Assembly: GCA_024693505.1 (NCBI GenBank)
Contig: JAILKU010000022.1
Location: 41,197 to 105,196 of the forward strand
Length of the DNA: 64,000 nt
Direction: 5' to 3'
DNA from: Bacteroidaceae bacterium
Lineage (GTDB): Bacteria > Bacteroidota > Bacteroidia > Bacteroidales > Bacteroidaceae
The notes under the pieces: model-generated
Database searches by the model: none
What the model saw: the letters and a program-made list of their open reading frames with translations, nothing else
What the model was told of the DNA's origin: nothing
In this document: positions 32,269 through 42,141 of the stretch, one piece after another
Layout: every line of letters starts with the position of its first letter
Position numbering within the stretch: position 1 is the stretch's first letter
Made by a program: the position numbers and the translations under genes

Positions 32269-35200
32269 ATCTTCGCCTTCATATAAGGCTTCACCGTAAC
32301 GGGGCCAATCAGACCGGCAGGAAGCAGTCTGCTCCTGGAGTTCCAGTGCTTATAGGCCACGAATGTGGTGCGGCCGGACTCGCGGGGCTGTTCGGGATGC
32401 TGCATCCACTCGGGCCATTCGGCAAACGAGGCTCCCTTCTGCTCGAAGTCTTCGGGCAGGCGGTCATCGCCGATAAGACGGTTTACCCACTGGTTCGTGA
32501 GCCTGATTTCCAGCTGGTTCTTGCCTGTACGAACTGCTTTGGTAATATCCACATCGTAAGGCGCATTCCACAGGATGCCCAGGTTCTTTCCGTTCAGGAT
32601 CACCTCAGCTATCACATAGACCTGACCCAGGTCAAGCTTCAGTACCAAGTCCTTCTTGGTAAGCGTGTTGGGCATGTCGAACGTCTTGGTGTAGACTGCA
32701 GTGCCGCTGAAGTACTTCACATCCTCGTTGTCTGAAGTGTCCCATGAGATAAGCTCGGGTAGGGTGGTGTCCCACTCGCGGCCCCACTTCTGGTTGAAGT
32801 GTACGTCCCAGCTGCCCTCAATGGTCATGGGTTCAGGTATCTCGGTCACCGTGGCCTCGTGTATCTGGCCCTTTTTGTCGGTCAGTGCGATGTGGCCCGG
32901 TTCAGCCGTTACCCAGTAGGTCTTGTGCCCCTCTGTCATGATGGTCGGCTTCTCGCGGTCGTAGCTCTTGAAGTCCACTTTCATGTTGGCTGAATAGAGA
33001 TTGTCGAAGGGAACACCGGCTATATTATATATAATGTGCAGCTTGGGTTCGCCCAGAATCTCCTGACGCTCGGGCAGGGGAGCCGTGATGTCTCCAGCCC
33101 GGAACGTGTATTCGCCCTTTTGTATACGGGCCTTTATCTGGTCGGTAACGTCAACGGGAGCAGGAACCCGCACCGGCTTGAAGTCCACGCCGAGGCGTCC
33201 GTAGAAAGCACCCTTGATGCTCAACTCGCCCTTTTCGCCAGGTAGCGGCAGGCTGAAGCGCTGGTTCTCGGATACGGTGATGCTGCGGGGCTTACCGCCA
33301 ATGGTGTATTCCACGAGTAGCTCCTTCACCGTGCCAAAGATAGGATCGCCACCAGCCAGGCCGTTTCCGGCCACTTCATTCAGTTGCCCGTTGTGAATCT
33401 TGTCCTGAAGGATGTCTGTGATATCCATTACTCCCTTCATCGGCATCTGCCCGTATTCGGCTTTTGTGATGGACAGGCCGGCAACGGGACGTTTGTCGTA
33501 TTCGGGCATTTCTTCAGTGAAGTCTGTGAACTGCTGGTCGGAGCCGCTGCGTTGATGGAACACCACGAAGTATGCCTCTTCGGGTGAGAAGTCCAGGGTC
33601 AGCTGTGTGCCTCCGTCCGTCTCATTCCATACGGCGATGGGCTCGATGGTTCCCTTCTGCGGATTCCACAGCTCGGGTACCATGTTGCTCACACGGAATG
33701 TGCACACCTCGCGGCGGTAACCCTTCTGCTGGTTGGAGATAAAGTAAATCTCGGCCGACGATGTGCGGCGGTGTATGTAGCGAAGACGGTCTGCCTGACC
33801 GCTGTCTGTGAAGTCAGGCTGCAGACCAGTCGCCTTCAAGGCCTCTGCAAGGCTAGCACGGCGTATCTTGGCTCCGGCGGTTTCATCCAGGCCCCATAGC
33901 TCATCGGCCAGTGCCTGGTATTCGGCATCGCTTTGGGGGTAGCCGTCCAGGCTGGGTGACAGGGTAGGCTTCGGACCGAAGATGATGGCACCGGCATCGG
34001 CCAGTTCCTTCAGCTTGCGCAGGGTGGTAAGTGAGGGGTAGTCGTTCTCGGGCAGCAGAAGCATGCGGTACTTACGTCCTACGGTAGAGCATATCATCTG
34101 GTCCTCGACGGACAGCTTGAGCAGGTTGGTCAGGCCAATCACATCGTAGTCAAGTCCTGCCTCGCGAATGTCGGGGCGGTCGTTGCCGTTGTTGGGCGTC
34201 GATTCGCCGATAAAGAACAGAATGTCCTGTACACCCTGGCCCTGTTGGAGCAGGAACTGGGAACGGGCGCAATAGTCCATCCAGGCGCGGCTCTGCTCCC
34301 ACCACGTATTGTGACGGTTGAAGTTCGTTCCGAATTGTCCCAGACTGAAGCCGGGTCCTATCTCCCAAGGCTGGTGTGCATTAGTGTGCAGGATGAAGCG
34401 GTTGACACCCTCAGTCCAGTTCAAGTCGCCCAAGGCTTTGATGAAACCCGGATGGTTGCGGTGACTGCTCTCGTTTCCTCCTGCGGTGAAAGACTCGCAG
34501 CCGACTATCTGGTTGCCATTGTGGTGAGCAATAGAAGCCGCAACTCTGGCTTTCTCGCCAAAGAAGTTACTGCCCACCCAGAACTCGCTCATAGGTACGT
34601 CGGCCGGAGCACCGATCTCCATAGAGTTGAACGGACCGTCGTATGGCTCGGTCAGGAAACGCATGCCGTTCTGTCGGCACAACTCGGCAAAGTGCTCATA
34701 GTAGTTTTCGGCAGTCAACTGTCCGATAGTGAAGCGGAAATCCCAGAGGAAACGCTCCGTGATCTCGCCGCTCTCAACGTAGTAGCCGGCCAGCGTGGCC
34801 AGGTAGGGGCGTATGTCGTAGTGACGACGGTTCTGGAACTCCTGGTCGAAGCCTTCAGTCCAGTTGCCGCAACCTACTTCGTAGCTATCTACCAGAGCGC
34901 CCGTGAATGCTGTGCCCACCAGAGGACCCAGCTTGTCCAGTATGGGCTGCATGCCGCCTGCCCAATAGTTGTCAAGAGCCTTGCGACTCATCTTGTCCAC
35001 CTCCAGTCCGCGGCCTTCAGCAGGAGCGGGAGCATTCTGCCGGCCCGTAGGAGTGAAGCCGATACGGAGAATAGTCCAGCTCCCAGAAGGGGCATCCCAC
35101 TCAAGGGTGCCGTCGTTCTTCATCTTCGAGGTCAGATCCATGATGTCGCTCAGGCGTACGACAGCCTCGGGAGCTATATCGGGCTTGCCGGGCATCATGT

Positions 35201-35810
35201 GGTTACTGTATGCATGATTCGCCAGAGCCTTGGGATTCAGATTGTCGATGCGTGTGTCGCTCTTTGGAGTGGGGAAGGCCAGCACGGCGATGTCGCGATA
35301 GTAGTCCAGTCGTGTGGCAGGCTGCTCCAGGGTGATAGATGTAGCCTTTCCGCCAAGTACGTTCTGTTGGCTGATGGTCACGGTCTGCATGCCGTCCTCG
35401 GGCTTTACCCACGGGCCACCGCTGGACGACCATCCGGCGCAGTTATGGAAAGATAGTTCCATGCCAAGGCGTTTGGCCTCGCTGACGGCGTGGTGAACCA
35501 GGTCCAGCCATTCGGGGCTCAGGTACTTCACATCGCCAGCGGGGAATCCCATGCCGCCGTTGAAAAGGGTGGCTTCCTGAATGCCGACGCGGTGCATGGC
35601 CTCGAGGTCGGCCGTAATACCTTCTCGGGTGACATTGCCGTCGAGCCAGTGCCACCAGGTGCGCAACTTAGCCTCCTTGGGTGGATTGTTGAAGCCTTTC
35701 CGCAAATCGGATAGCTCATCTTGACGTATACATGCACTTAGAATAAGTGTCATCGCAAACAGGGCGCATAATAGGCGGCCTGCAGTGGGTAGATAATGTC
35801 TTGTTGTCAT
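32262..35810 (-). CDS. GH106 family alpha-L-rhamnosidase-like lipoprotein
   Basis: A 1182-residue enzyme with a lipobox signal (LILSAC), so it probably sits in a membrane. The N-terminal TIM-barrel part has WWHWLDGNVTREGITADLEA and FHNCAGWSSSGGPW, which I recognise as GH106. Further on are galactose-binding-like beta-sandwich domains (near the C-terminus VILNGKNLGILWNAPYDVDI). GH106 removes alpha-L-rhamnose from pectin side chains and other glycans. It is first of the minus-strand operon with the propeller and CotH genes. The stop codon is in the CTAG array. Confidence 0.88.
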   Translation of the reverse strand: MTTRHYLPTAGRLLCALFAMTLILSACIRQDELSDLRKGFNNPPKEAKLRTWWHWLDGNVTREGITADLEAMHRVGIQEATLFNGGMGFPAGDVKYLSPEWLDLVHHAVSEAKRLGMELSFHNCAGWSSSGGPWVKPEDGMQTVTISQQNVLGGKATSITLEQPATRLDYYRDIAVLAFPTPKSDTRIDNLNPKALANHAYSNHMMPGKPDIAPEAVVRLSDIMDLTSKMKNDGTLEWDAPSGSWTILRIGFTPTGRQNAPAPAEGRGLEVDKMSRKALDNYWAGGMQPILDKLGPLVGTAFTGALVDSYEVGCGNWTEGFDQEFQNRRHYDIRPYLATLAGYYVESGEITERFLWDFRFTIGQLTAENYYEHFAELCRQNGMRFLTEPYDGPFNSMEIGAPADVPMSEFWVGSNFFGEKARVAASIAHHNGNQIVGCESFTAGGNESSHRNHPGFIKALGDLNWTEGVNRFILHTNAHQPWEIGPGFSLGQFGTNFNRHNTWWEQSRAWMDYCARSQFLLQQGQGVQDILFFIGESTPNNGNDRPDIREAGLDYDVIGLTNLLKLSVEDQMICSTVGRKYRMLLLPENDYPSLTTLRKLKELADAGAIIFGPKPTLSPSLDGYPQSDAEYQALADELWGLDETAGAKIRRASLAEALKATGLQPDFTDSGQADRLRYIHRRTSSAEIYFISNQQKGYRREVCTFRVSNMVPELWNPQKGTIEPIAVWNETDGGTQLTLDFSPEEAYFVVFHQRSGSDQQFTDFTEEMPEYDKRPVAGLSITKAEYGQMPMKGVMDITDILQDKIHNGQLNEVAGNGLAGGDPIFGTVKELLVEYTIGGKPRSITVSENQRFSLPLPGEKGELSIKGAFYGRLGVDFKPVRVPAPVDVTDQIKARIQKGEYTFRAGDITAPLPERQEILGEPKLHIIYNIAGVPFDNLYSANMKVDFKSYDREKPTIMTEGHKTYWVTAEPGHIALTDKKGQIHEATVTEIPEPMTIEGSWDVHFNQKWGREWDTTLPELISWDTSDNEDVKYFSGTAVYTKTFDMPNTLTKKDLVLKLDLGQVYVIAEVILNGKNLGILWNAPYDVDITKAVRTGKNQLEIRLTNQWVNRLIGDDRLPEDFEQKGASFAEWPEWMQHPEQPRESGRTTFVAYKHWNSRSRLLPAGLIGPVTVKPYMKAKIN

Positions 35811-36127
35811 AGTCTTTGTCTATATGATTTTTTTGCAATTAGTGATGATTCCGGTGACAAAGGTAGGCTTTTTTCCTTAGCTGTGTCTTTACTATTTGAT
35901 ATTTCTTCTTAGATATTTGATTTTCTGAGAAAGTTCTTATTTTTCCTTTTGTACGAAGTTAAAGCATTTTGCGAGTTCAGCTTTTATGCATGGCGCACTA
36001 TTGGGCCACACCCTAAGTGTGCCTTTGGGTGCCCAAAATTAGCTCTTTTGCGTCTTATGACCAAATAAGTTGTGTTAAAAAGTGCACTAAATAGGCGTTT
36101 TGCTTTTAGCGCTTCGCAGTTTGGACT
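35811..36127. other. Intergenic region between mrp 3' end and GH106 5' end
   Basis: No gene seen. Contains the GH106 -7 element, an A/T-rich stretch with TATTTGAT twice, and an inverted repeat at 36001-36036 (TTGGGC with GCCCAA; inside it CACAC with GTGTG) that may end the mrp transcript. Confidence 0.6.
35858..35865 (-). promoter_or_regulatory. -7 element of GH106 operon
   Basis: Minus strand TACCTTTG, about 48 bases before the ATG; -33 not convincing. Confidence 0.5.
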
Positions 36128-37243
36128 CTATTTCTTTATTCCTACTATAGATGTGGGGGCTTTCTCCTGGTTGCGGCGGTCGGTTTGTGTGACTATACGG
36201 GCTGCCAGTTGCAGGAAGGCTTGGCCTGTTGCGGTGGCAGGATCCAGAGCTGAGGGAGTACCCTCGTCTCCATTCTGGCAAATGCTCTGCACGACGGGTA
36301 TCTGTCCCAGCAGTGGCACGTTCATCTCCTCTGCCAGCCGCTTCACACCCTCATGTCCGAAAATGTAGTATTTCTCGGAGGGATGCTCGGCAGGCGTGAA
36401 CCACGACATGTTCTCAACCAGGCCCAGGATGGGCACGTCAATCTTCTCGTTCTGATACATGTTAATACCCTTTCGCGCATCGGCAAGGGCTACTTCCTGA
36501 GGGGTGCTGACGATGACAGTTCCTGTTATGGGAATGGTCTGAACGAGGGTCAGGTGTATGTCGCTCGTTCCGGGTGGTGTGTCCAGGATGAAGTAGTCCA
36601 GGTCCCCCCAAGCCGCATCGCCGATGAGCTGTTTCAGCGCGTTGCTGGCCATGCCGCCACGCCATAGCATAGCCTGGTCGGGATCTACGAAGAAGCCGAT
36701 GCTGAGCACCTTTACTCCATATTTCTCTACGGGCACGATTAGGTCTCGGCCGTCAATGCGCTCACTGTTTGGACGGGCATCTTCTATCTGGAACATCTTG
36801 GGCACAGAAGGACCGAAGATATCGCAATCCAGAAGGCCTACGCGATGCCCCAGACGAGCCAGTGCCACAGCCAGGTTGGCGGCTACGGTGCTCTTGCCCA
36901 CACCGCCTTTTCCGCTGCTTACGGCAATGATGTTCTTTACGCCCGGCAACAGGTCAGGCAGGTCGGGGCGGGGCGCCTGAAGGGCACGCGTCTTTATCTC
37001 CACCTCGGCAAGTTTGGAGGCATAGGCGTGGATGGCGGCTTCACAAGCCTTCACTACCGATTTCATGAAGGGATCGGTAGGCTTGTCGAATATCAGGGTG
37101 AAACTGACGTGCAGGCCGGCAATGCGCATGTCGTCCTCCACCATATTCATTTCTACTATGTTTCGTCCCGTACCCGGGTAACGCACAGTTTTCAGGGCGT
37201 CTATGATGAGGGCGGGGTATAGTGTTTCGTTCTCGTTGGACAT
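36128..37243 (-). CDS. Mrp/NBP35-type P-loop Fe-S carrier ATPase
   Basis: A 371-residue protein with an N-terminal MIP18-like domain (about 1-90) and a Mrp ATPase domain. The deviant Walker A SSGKGGVGKSTVAANLA, LLDCDIFGPSVPKMF and the FILDTPPGTSDIHLT segment are clear. This family carries and transfers 4Fe-4S clusters. It lies 30 bases after nrdG in the same direction, suggesting cluster supply to the radical-SAM activase, which is inference. Two cysteines expected for cluster binding near residues 260-280 are not obvious. Confidence 0.88.
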   Translation of the reverse strand: MSNENETLYPALIIDALKTVRYPGTGRNIVEMNMVEDDMRIAGLHVSFTLIFDKPTDPFMKSVVKACEAAIHAYASKLAEVEIKTRALQAPRPDLPDLLPGVKNIIAVSSGKGGVGKSTVAANLAVALARLGHRVGLLDCDIFGPSVPKMFQIEDARPNSERIDGRDLIVPVEKYGVKVLSIGFFVDPDQAMLWRGGMASNALKQLIGDAAWGDLDYFILDTPPGTSDIHLTLVQTIPITGTVIVSTPQEVALADARKGINMYQNEKIDVPILGLVENMSWFTPAEHPSEKYYIFGHEGVKRLAEEMNVPLLGQIPVVQSICQNGDEGTPSALDPATATGQAFLQLAARIVTQTDRRNQEKAPTSIVGIKK

Positions 37244-37273
37244 ATTATGAAGTAATGCTAAATGTTTTTTTAT

Positions 37274-37768
37274 CTATGTTCTTTTCCACATGACGATGTT
37301 GTCTTCCCTAAGACTTTTCTGCACGTCGATGATGCGTTGGTTTGCACTGCCTCGGAAGGGCAGGTCTTCGTTTCTTTGTGACAAGTCAAAGCGTCCGTCC
37401 ACAATTACGTCGATGTGGTTAAACAGTTTCTGAAACTGGGCTTTGTCGCGAATGTCTTCAAACAGGAATCCCGTGTAGCACCATATATTCTTATTGGTCT
37501 CCTGCTTGATGCGACGTGCCAGTTCGGTGAATGCTGCTGCCTGGTAGAGCGGGTCGCCGCCCGTGAAGGTGACGTCGGCGAAAGGATCCTCGGTTATTTC
37601 TGCCATCAGGTCATCCACACTCCGTTCCTCACCTCCGTCGAAGTCCCACGACTGCGGGTTGTGGCAGCCCGGGCAATGATGACCACATCCCGCACAATAG
37701 ATACTTGTGCGGAACCCGGGGCCATCGACGGTGGTGTCGTGCAGGACAGACAGGACTCTAATTGTCAT
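37274..37768 (-). CDS. nrdG: Anaerobic ribonucleotide reductase activating protein
   Basis: A 164-residue radical-SAM activase that makes the glycyl radical on NrdD. The motif CGHHCPGC gives the CX3CX2C cluster ligands at Cys28, Cys32 and Cys35, with an added Cys25. DVTFTGGDPLYQA is the GGE-like SAM site. The reading frame overlaps the 3' end of nrdD by 11 bases, as expected for coupled translation. Confidence 0.95.
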   Translation of the reverse strand: MTIRVLSVLHDTTVDGPGFRTSIYCAGCGHHCPGCHNPQSWDFDGGEERSVDDLMAEITEDPFADVTFTGGDPLYQAAAFTELARRIKQETNKNIWCYTGFLFEDIRDKAQFQKLFNHIDVIVDGRFDLSQRNEDLPFRGSANQRIIDVQKSLREDNIVMWKRT

Positions 37769-39968
37769 GAATCACACGGTCGTTAAGTTCGGCCAGCTTG
37801 GCCTTGTTCCATCGCTCGGTAGTGCCCACCAGATAGCCAGTGATGCGTTGCAGGCGGTCTATGTGCGTGCTTCCGCACTTTGGGCATACCTTCAGGTCCT
37901 TCTCGGCATTCTCGTAGCCGCATTTCATGCAGCGGTTGCGCGTATGGTTCACACTGCCGTAGCCGATGTTATATTCGTCCATCATATCCACGATACGCAT
38001 GATAGCCTCGGGATTGTGGGTTGCGTCACCGTCTATTTCCACGTAGAAGATATGTCCGCCGCGGGTCAGCTCGTGGTAGGGAGCTTCTATCTGTGCCTTG
38101 TGCAGGGCTGTGCAATGGTAATAGACGGGTACATGATTGCTGTTCGTGTAGTATTCGCGGTCCGTGATGCCGGGCAGGCTGCCGAACTTCTTCCGGTCGA
38201 TACGGGTGAAGCGTCCGGCAAGGCCTTCAGCCGGTGTAGCCAGCACGCTGTAGTTATGCTGATACTTCTCGCAGAAATCGTTCACGCGGTCGCGCATATA
38301 GGTGACAATGCGAAGTCCCAGTTGCTGAGCCTCCTCGCTCTCGCCGTGATGCTTGCCGATGAGTGCGACCAGGCCTTCAGCCAGTCCGATGAAACCGATG
38401 CCCAGGGTGCCCTGGTTGATGACGGAGGCGATGGTCTCATCTGGATCCAGCTTGTCAGCGCCGAGCCACAGCACGCTCATCACCAGCGGGAACTGTTTGG
38501 CAAAGGCTGTCTTCTGGAATTCCATGCGGTCGTGCAGCTGCTGTGCCGTCACCTGCAGCATGTTGTCCAGCTTGGCGAAGAAGGCATCGATGCGTTCCTG
38601 CTTGTTCTTGATGTCCATGCACTCGATTGCCAACCGCACGATGTTGATGGTGCTGAAGCTCACATTACCGCGACCGATACTCGTCTTGGGGCCGAAACGG
38701 TTCTCGAAGACACGGGTACGGCAGCCCATTGTGGCGCATTCCCACTTGTATCTCTCGGGGTCGTCTGCCCGCCAGTTGTCGTTGTAGTTATAGGTGGCAT
38801 CTAGGTTGATGAAGTTGGGGAAGAAACGGCGTGCGCTGACCTTGCAGGCCAGTTTGTAGAGGTCGTAGTTGCGGTCCTCGGGCAGGTAGCTGAGGCCGCG
38901 TTTCTTCTTCCATATCTGAATGGGGAAGATGGCTGTCTCGCCGTTGCCTACGCCCTCGTATGTGCTGTTCAGCAGTTCGCGGATGATGCAACGTCCTTCT
39001 GCGCTCGTGTCCGTGCCGTAGTTTATGCTGCTGAATACCACCTGGTTGCCACCGCGGCTGTGGATGGTGTTCATGTTGTGGATGAAGGCTTCCATAGCCT
39101 GGTGCACACGTCCCACGGTCTTGTTGATGGCGTGCTGCTTGATGCGTTCCCGTCCCTGCAAACCGTTCAGGGGAATGCGGAGGTAGTCTTCGATGGGTGC
39201 CTCGTACAGCTCGCTGTAGTTCTCGGCATAGAGGTCCTCCAGCACCTTTACCTCTTCAATATACGATGCGCGCACGTAGGGGGCCAGGTAGTAGTCAAAG
39301 GCCGGGATGGCCTGCCCGCCGTGCATCTCGTTCTGTGCCGTTTCCATGCTGATGCAGGCCAGTATGCTGGCCGTTTCTATGCGCTTGGCGGGGCGACTCT
39401 CGCCGTGCCCGGCCTGGAACCCGTTCTTCAGTATCTTTTCCAGGGGGTGCTGTACGCAGGTCAGGCTCTTCGTGGGGTAGTAGTCCTTGTCGTGGATATG
39501 CAGGTAGTTGTTCTTCACGGCCTCGCGCGCATCTTCCGAGAGCAGGTAGTCGTCCACGAAAGGCTTGGTGGTCTCGCTGGCGAACTTCATCATCATGCCG
39601 GCAGGTGTGTCGGCATTCATGTTGGCATTCTCTCGGGTAACGTCGTTGTTCTTTATGTTGATGATTTCAAGGAATATGTCTCTGGTCTTGGCTTTTCGTG
39701 CTACGCTTCTTGCGTTGCGGTACTTGATGTAGATTCGGGCCACGTCCTTGCGCGAACTCTTCATCAGTTCGTTCTCCACCATGTCCTGTATCTCTTCCAC
39801 GCTCATCTGGCTCCGTCCCTTCATTGAGATACGGTCGGCTATCTGGGTGATGAGGGCTTCGTCTTCGCCTTCTTCGGTGGTGAGCATCGCCTTTCGGATT
39901 GCGGCAACAATCTTCTGCTCGTTGAACCCGACGATTCTTCCATCTCTTTTTACTACGGTCTGTATCAT
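37758..39968 (-). CDS. nrdD: Anaerobic ribonucleoside-triphosphate reductase
   Basis: A 736-residue glycyl-radical enzyme that reduces ribonucleotides to deoxyribonucleotides without oxygen. The N-terminal ATP-cone (VVKRDGRIVGFNEQKIVAAI) is the allosteric domain. The C-terminus has a four-cysteine zinc site (CMKCGYENAEKDLKVCPKCG) and the glycyl radical loop RITGYLVG with Gly711. I start at MIQTVVKRDGR (39968); the track's extra 28 residues lie over the promoter leader. Confidence 0.95.
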   Translation of the reverse strand: MIQTVVKRDGRIVGFNEQKIVAAIRKAMLTTEEGEDEALITQIADRISMKGRSQMSVEEIQDMVENELMKSSRKDVARIYIKYRNARSVARKAKTRDIFLEIINIKNNDVTRENANMNADTPAGMMMKFASETTKPFVDDYLLSEDAREAVKNNYLHIHDKDYYPTKSLTCVQHPLEKILKNGFQAGHGESRPAKRIETASILACISMETAQNEMHGGQAIPAFDYYLAPYVRASYIEEVKVLEDLYAENYSELYEAPIEDYLRIPLNGLQGRERIKQHAINKTVGRVHQAMEAFIHNMNTIHSRGGNQVVFSSINYGTDTSAEGRCIIRELLNSTYEGVGNGETAIFPIQIWKKKRGLSYLPEDRNYDLYKLACKVSARRFFPNFINLDATYNYNDNWRADDPERYKWECATMGCRTRVFENRFGPKTSIGRGNVSFSTINIVRLAIECMDIKNKQERIDAFFAKLDNMLQVTAQQLHDRMEFQKTAFAKQFPLVMSVLWLGADKLDPDETIASVINQGTLGIGFIGLAEGLVALIGKHHGESEEAQQLGLRIVTYMRDRVNDFCEKYQHNYSVLATPAEGLAGRFTRIDRKKFGSLPGITDREYYTNSNHVPVYYHCTALHKAQIEAPYHELTRGGHIFYVEIDGDATHNPEAIMRIVDMMDEYNIGYGSVNHTRNRCMKCGYENAEKDLKVCPKCGSTHIDRLQRITGYLVGTTERWNKAKLAELNDRVIHDN

Positions 39969-40021
39969 TTGTGTCGTGTACTGTTGAATGTGTATAATTC
40001 GTTTAATTGAAAAAGTGGGTG

Positions 40022-40053
40022 CAAAGATAATATAAAGGCTGTAATCGTGCAAG
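40022..40053 (-). promoter_or_regulatory. nrdD promoter
   Basis: Minus strand CTTG, 20 bases, TATCTTTG; leader about 50 bases to the ATG at 39968. Confidence 0.65.
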
Positions 40054-40104
40054 TAAATACAGGAAAAAATCTTGTTTTTGGGTAAACTATTTGTTGATTG
40101 TTTT

Positions 40105-40120
40105 TGAAAAGTTTTCCAAA
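40105..40120. promoter_or_regulatory. Candidate operator, copy 1
   Basis: TGAAAAGTTTTCCAAA, containing the palindrome GAAAAGTTTTC, located 75-90 bases upstream of the nrdD -7 element. An identical 16-mer lies at 40169. Confidence 0.45.
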
Positions 40121-40168
40121 TTGTTTTGTAATACTCTGATAATCAATTGCGTATTTCTTTATGCTGAA

Positions 40169-40184
40169 TGAAAAGTTTTCCAAA
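40169..40184. promoter_or_regulatory. Candidate operator, copy 2
   Basis: Second identical TGAAAAGTTTTCCAAA, 64 bases from the first, in the divergent region between nrdD and the coiled-coil gene. No match to the known NrdR box that I can recall. Confidence 0.45.
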
Positions 40185-40300
40185 AATTACTTTTCTGCAC
40201 ATATCTTGAGGCTTCCGTCACGGGGTGGAAATCCCTCGTTGTAAATAGGGGAGAGTGGGATGTTTCTTCACCCGGATTAGCAAAAAATAACAGAATTTAT

Positions 40301-40331
40301 TTTGCTCATCTCTCGTTTATTCGTAATTTTG
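40301..40331 (+). promoter_or_regulatory. Promoter of coiled-coil gene and trmB
   Basis: TTTG, 19 bases, TAATTTTG; the ATG is 31 bases downstream at 40362. Confidence 0.75.
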
Positions 40332-40361
40332 CACCTTGAAAACGAAATAAAAGTAACTGAA

Positions 40362-41237
40362 ATGAACAAAAAAAGCATTTACGGCGTACTTGCAGCTATT
40401 GTGCTGTTGACAGCAATTATAGGTTTCCTGGTGTATCGTATGTATGAGCAACGCAAGGAGAGTAACCAGATGTTGGAGCTGGCTGAAATGGACAAACTTG
40501 AGATGGAAAACGAATACGAAGAGTTTGCCCGCCAATACAGCGAGATGAAGACGCAAATCAACAACGACTCGCTGGTGGCTCAACTGGAGCAGGAGCAGCA
40601 GCGCACTGAGGAATTGTTAGCTGAGCTGAAACGGGTGAAGAGCAACGATGCAGCTGAAATTATGCGATTGAAGAAAGAACTGGCTACCCTGCGTCAGGTC
40701 TTGCGTAGCTACGTATTGCAGATTGATTCACTGAACCGTATGAATGCTGAACTTACTCAGGAGAATACGAACCTGAAGACACAGAATCGTCAGGCACAGG
40801 CACATATCAATTCGCTAAGTTCTGAAAATGAGACACTCAGCAGCAAGGTTGAGATAGCCAGTCAGCTCGATGCTACAGGCATTCGGGCCGAGGGTCGCAA
40901 CAAGCGCGGTAAGGCGGCCAAGAAGATTAAGGATGTAAAGAAGTTTGTCATTAGCTTTACCGTGGCCCGCAATGTCACTACTTCTACTGGAATTCGAAGT
41001 ATTTACCTGAGAATTGCCACACCTACAGGTGATGTCCTCTCTAAAGGTGGTACATTCCAGTATGAGAATCGCAATTTGGAATATAGTATCCGCAAGGATA
41101 TTGAATACACAGGAGAAGAGCAGAGCATACAGGTTTACTGGGATGTTGCTGAAGCCTTAAGTGCAGGCACTTATCGCGTAGATATCTTTGCCGATGGGCA
41201 CAATATAGGTAGCACATCGTTTGCCTTTGAAAAGTAA
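40362..41237 (+). CDS. Membrane-anchored coiled-coil protein
   Basis: A 291-residue protein with one N-terminal membrane helix (residues 7-26, [18 protein letters not shown]), a coiled coil of about 140 residues and a C-terminal beta-rich domain ([28 protein letters not shown]) ending in SFAFEK. This is a type conserved in Bacteroidales without known function. The start ATG is at 40362; the track's earlier start is upstream of the promoter -7. The stop shares one base with the trmB start, so the two are co-translated. Confidence 0.8.
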   Translation: MNKKSIYGVLAAIVLLTAIIGFLVYRMYEQRKESNQMLELAEMDKLEMENEYEEFARQYSEMKTQINNDSLVAQLEQEQQRTEELLAELKRVKSNDAAEIMRLKKELATLRQVLRSYVLQIDSLNRMNAELTQENTNLKTQNRQAQAHINSLSSENETLSSKVEIASQLDATGIRAEGRNKRGKAAKKIKDVKKFVISFTVARNVTTSTGIRSIYLRIATPTGDVLSKGGTFQYENRNLEYSIRKDIEYTGEEQSIQVYWDVAEALSAGTYRVDIFADGHNIGSTSFAFEK

Positions 41238-42040
41238 TGGGAAAAGGTAAACTTGCCAAGTTTGCCGAGATGGCTCAAAATCCCTTGGTGGTGGAATGTC
41301 CTTTTGCCGTCATGCAACAGGGTGACTTTCCTCTGCGTGGGCGATGGGGTACGGATTTCTTCCACAACGACAATCCAATTGTGTTGGAACTCGGATGTGG
41401 CAGGGGAGAGTACACAGTAGGGCTGGGACGCATTTTCCCTGATAAGAATTATATTGGTGTAGACATCAAAGGTGCCAGAATGTGGACTGGTGCACATGAT
41501 GCACTCAATAGCGGGATGACGAATGTAGGTTTCCTGCGCACCCATATAGAGTTCATCCAGAAGTTCTTCTCGCCCGGCGAAGTCAGCGAGATATGGCTCA
41601 CCTTCTCCGATCCGCAGATGAAGAAGGCTACAAAGCGCCTTTCCAGCACCTGGTTCCTACAGCGTTATCGTCAGTTCCTGAAAGACGGTGGACTCATCCA
41701 CTTGAAGACTGACAGTAATTTCCTTTTTACCTATACCGAGGAATTGTTACGTGCTAACGCTTTGCCAGTCCTCTGTCAGACACGCGACCTCTATGCCGAT
41801 GGTGGAGGCGTAGTTGCCAATACACCGGCCAACAGTCTTGAAGAGGGGGCTTTGGGAAGTGCCCGTGCCATTCAAACCTATTACGAGCAGATGTGGCGAC
41901 AACGCGGCATTCCCATCAAGTATCTATGCTTCCGCTTACCGCAGCAAGGGAACTTAATTGAACCCGATGTGGATATTCCCCTTGATGAATATCGCAGCTA
42001 TAGCCGTACGAAACGCAGTAGTTTGGAGACGGCGAGATAA
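41237..42040 (+). CDS. trmB: tRNA (guanine-N7-)-methyltransferase
   Basis: A 267-residue SAM methyltransferase that makes m7G46 in tRNA. Motif I is [14 protein letters not shown], then [10 protein letters not shown] and the TrmB signature [16 protein letters not shown]. The start overlaps the previous stop by one base (TAATG). A strong terminator follows directly. Confidence 0.94.
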   Translation: MGKGKLAKFAEMAQNPLVVECPFAVMQQGDFPLRGRWGTDFFHNDNPIVLELGCGRGEYTVGLGRIFPDKNYIGVDIKGARMWTGAHDALNSGMTNVGFLRTHIEFIQKFFSPGEVSEIWLTFSDPQMKKATKRLSSTWFLQRYRQFLKDGGLIHLKTDSNFLFTYTEELLRANALPVLCQTRDLYADGGGVVANTPANSLEEGALGSARAIQTYYEQMWRQRGIPIKYLCFRLPQQGNLIEPDVDIPLDEYRSYSRTKRSSLETAR

Positions 42041-42041
42041 T

Positions 42042-42086
42042 GACAGACGGCAGGTAGTCAGAATGAAAACCTGCCGTCTGTCTTTA
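42042..42086. terminator. Bidirectional terminator between trmB and TonB receptor gene
   Basis: GACAGACGGCAGGT and ACCTGCCGTCTGTC make a perfect 14-bp stem followed by TTTATC, between convergent genes. Confidence 0.9.
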
Positions 42087-42141
42087 TCACTCTTTACCCG
42101 AGGTTTGCGATTGTGGGTAAAGTGGATTCAATTTATGTTAA

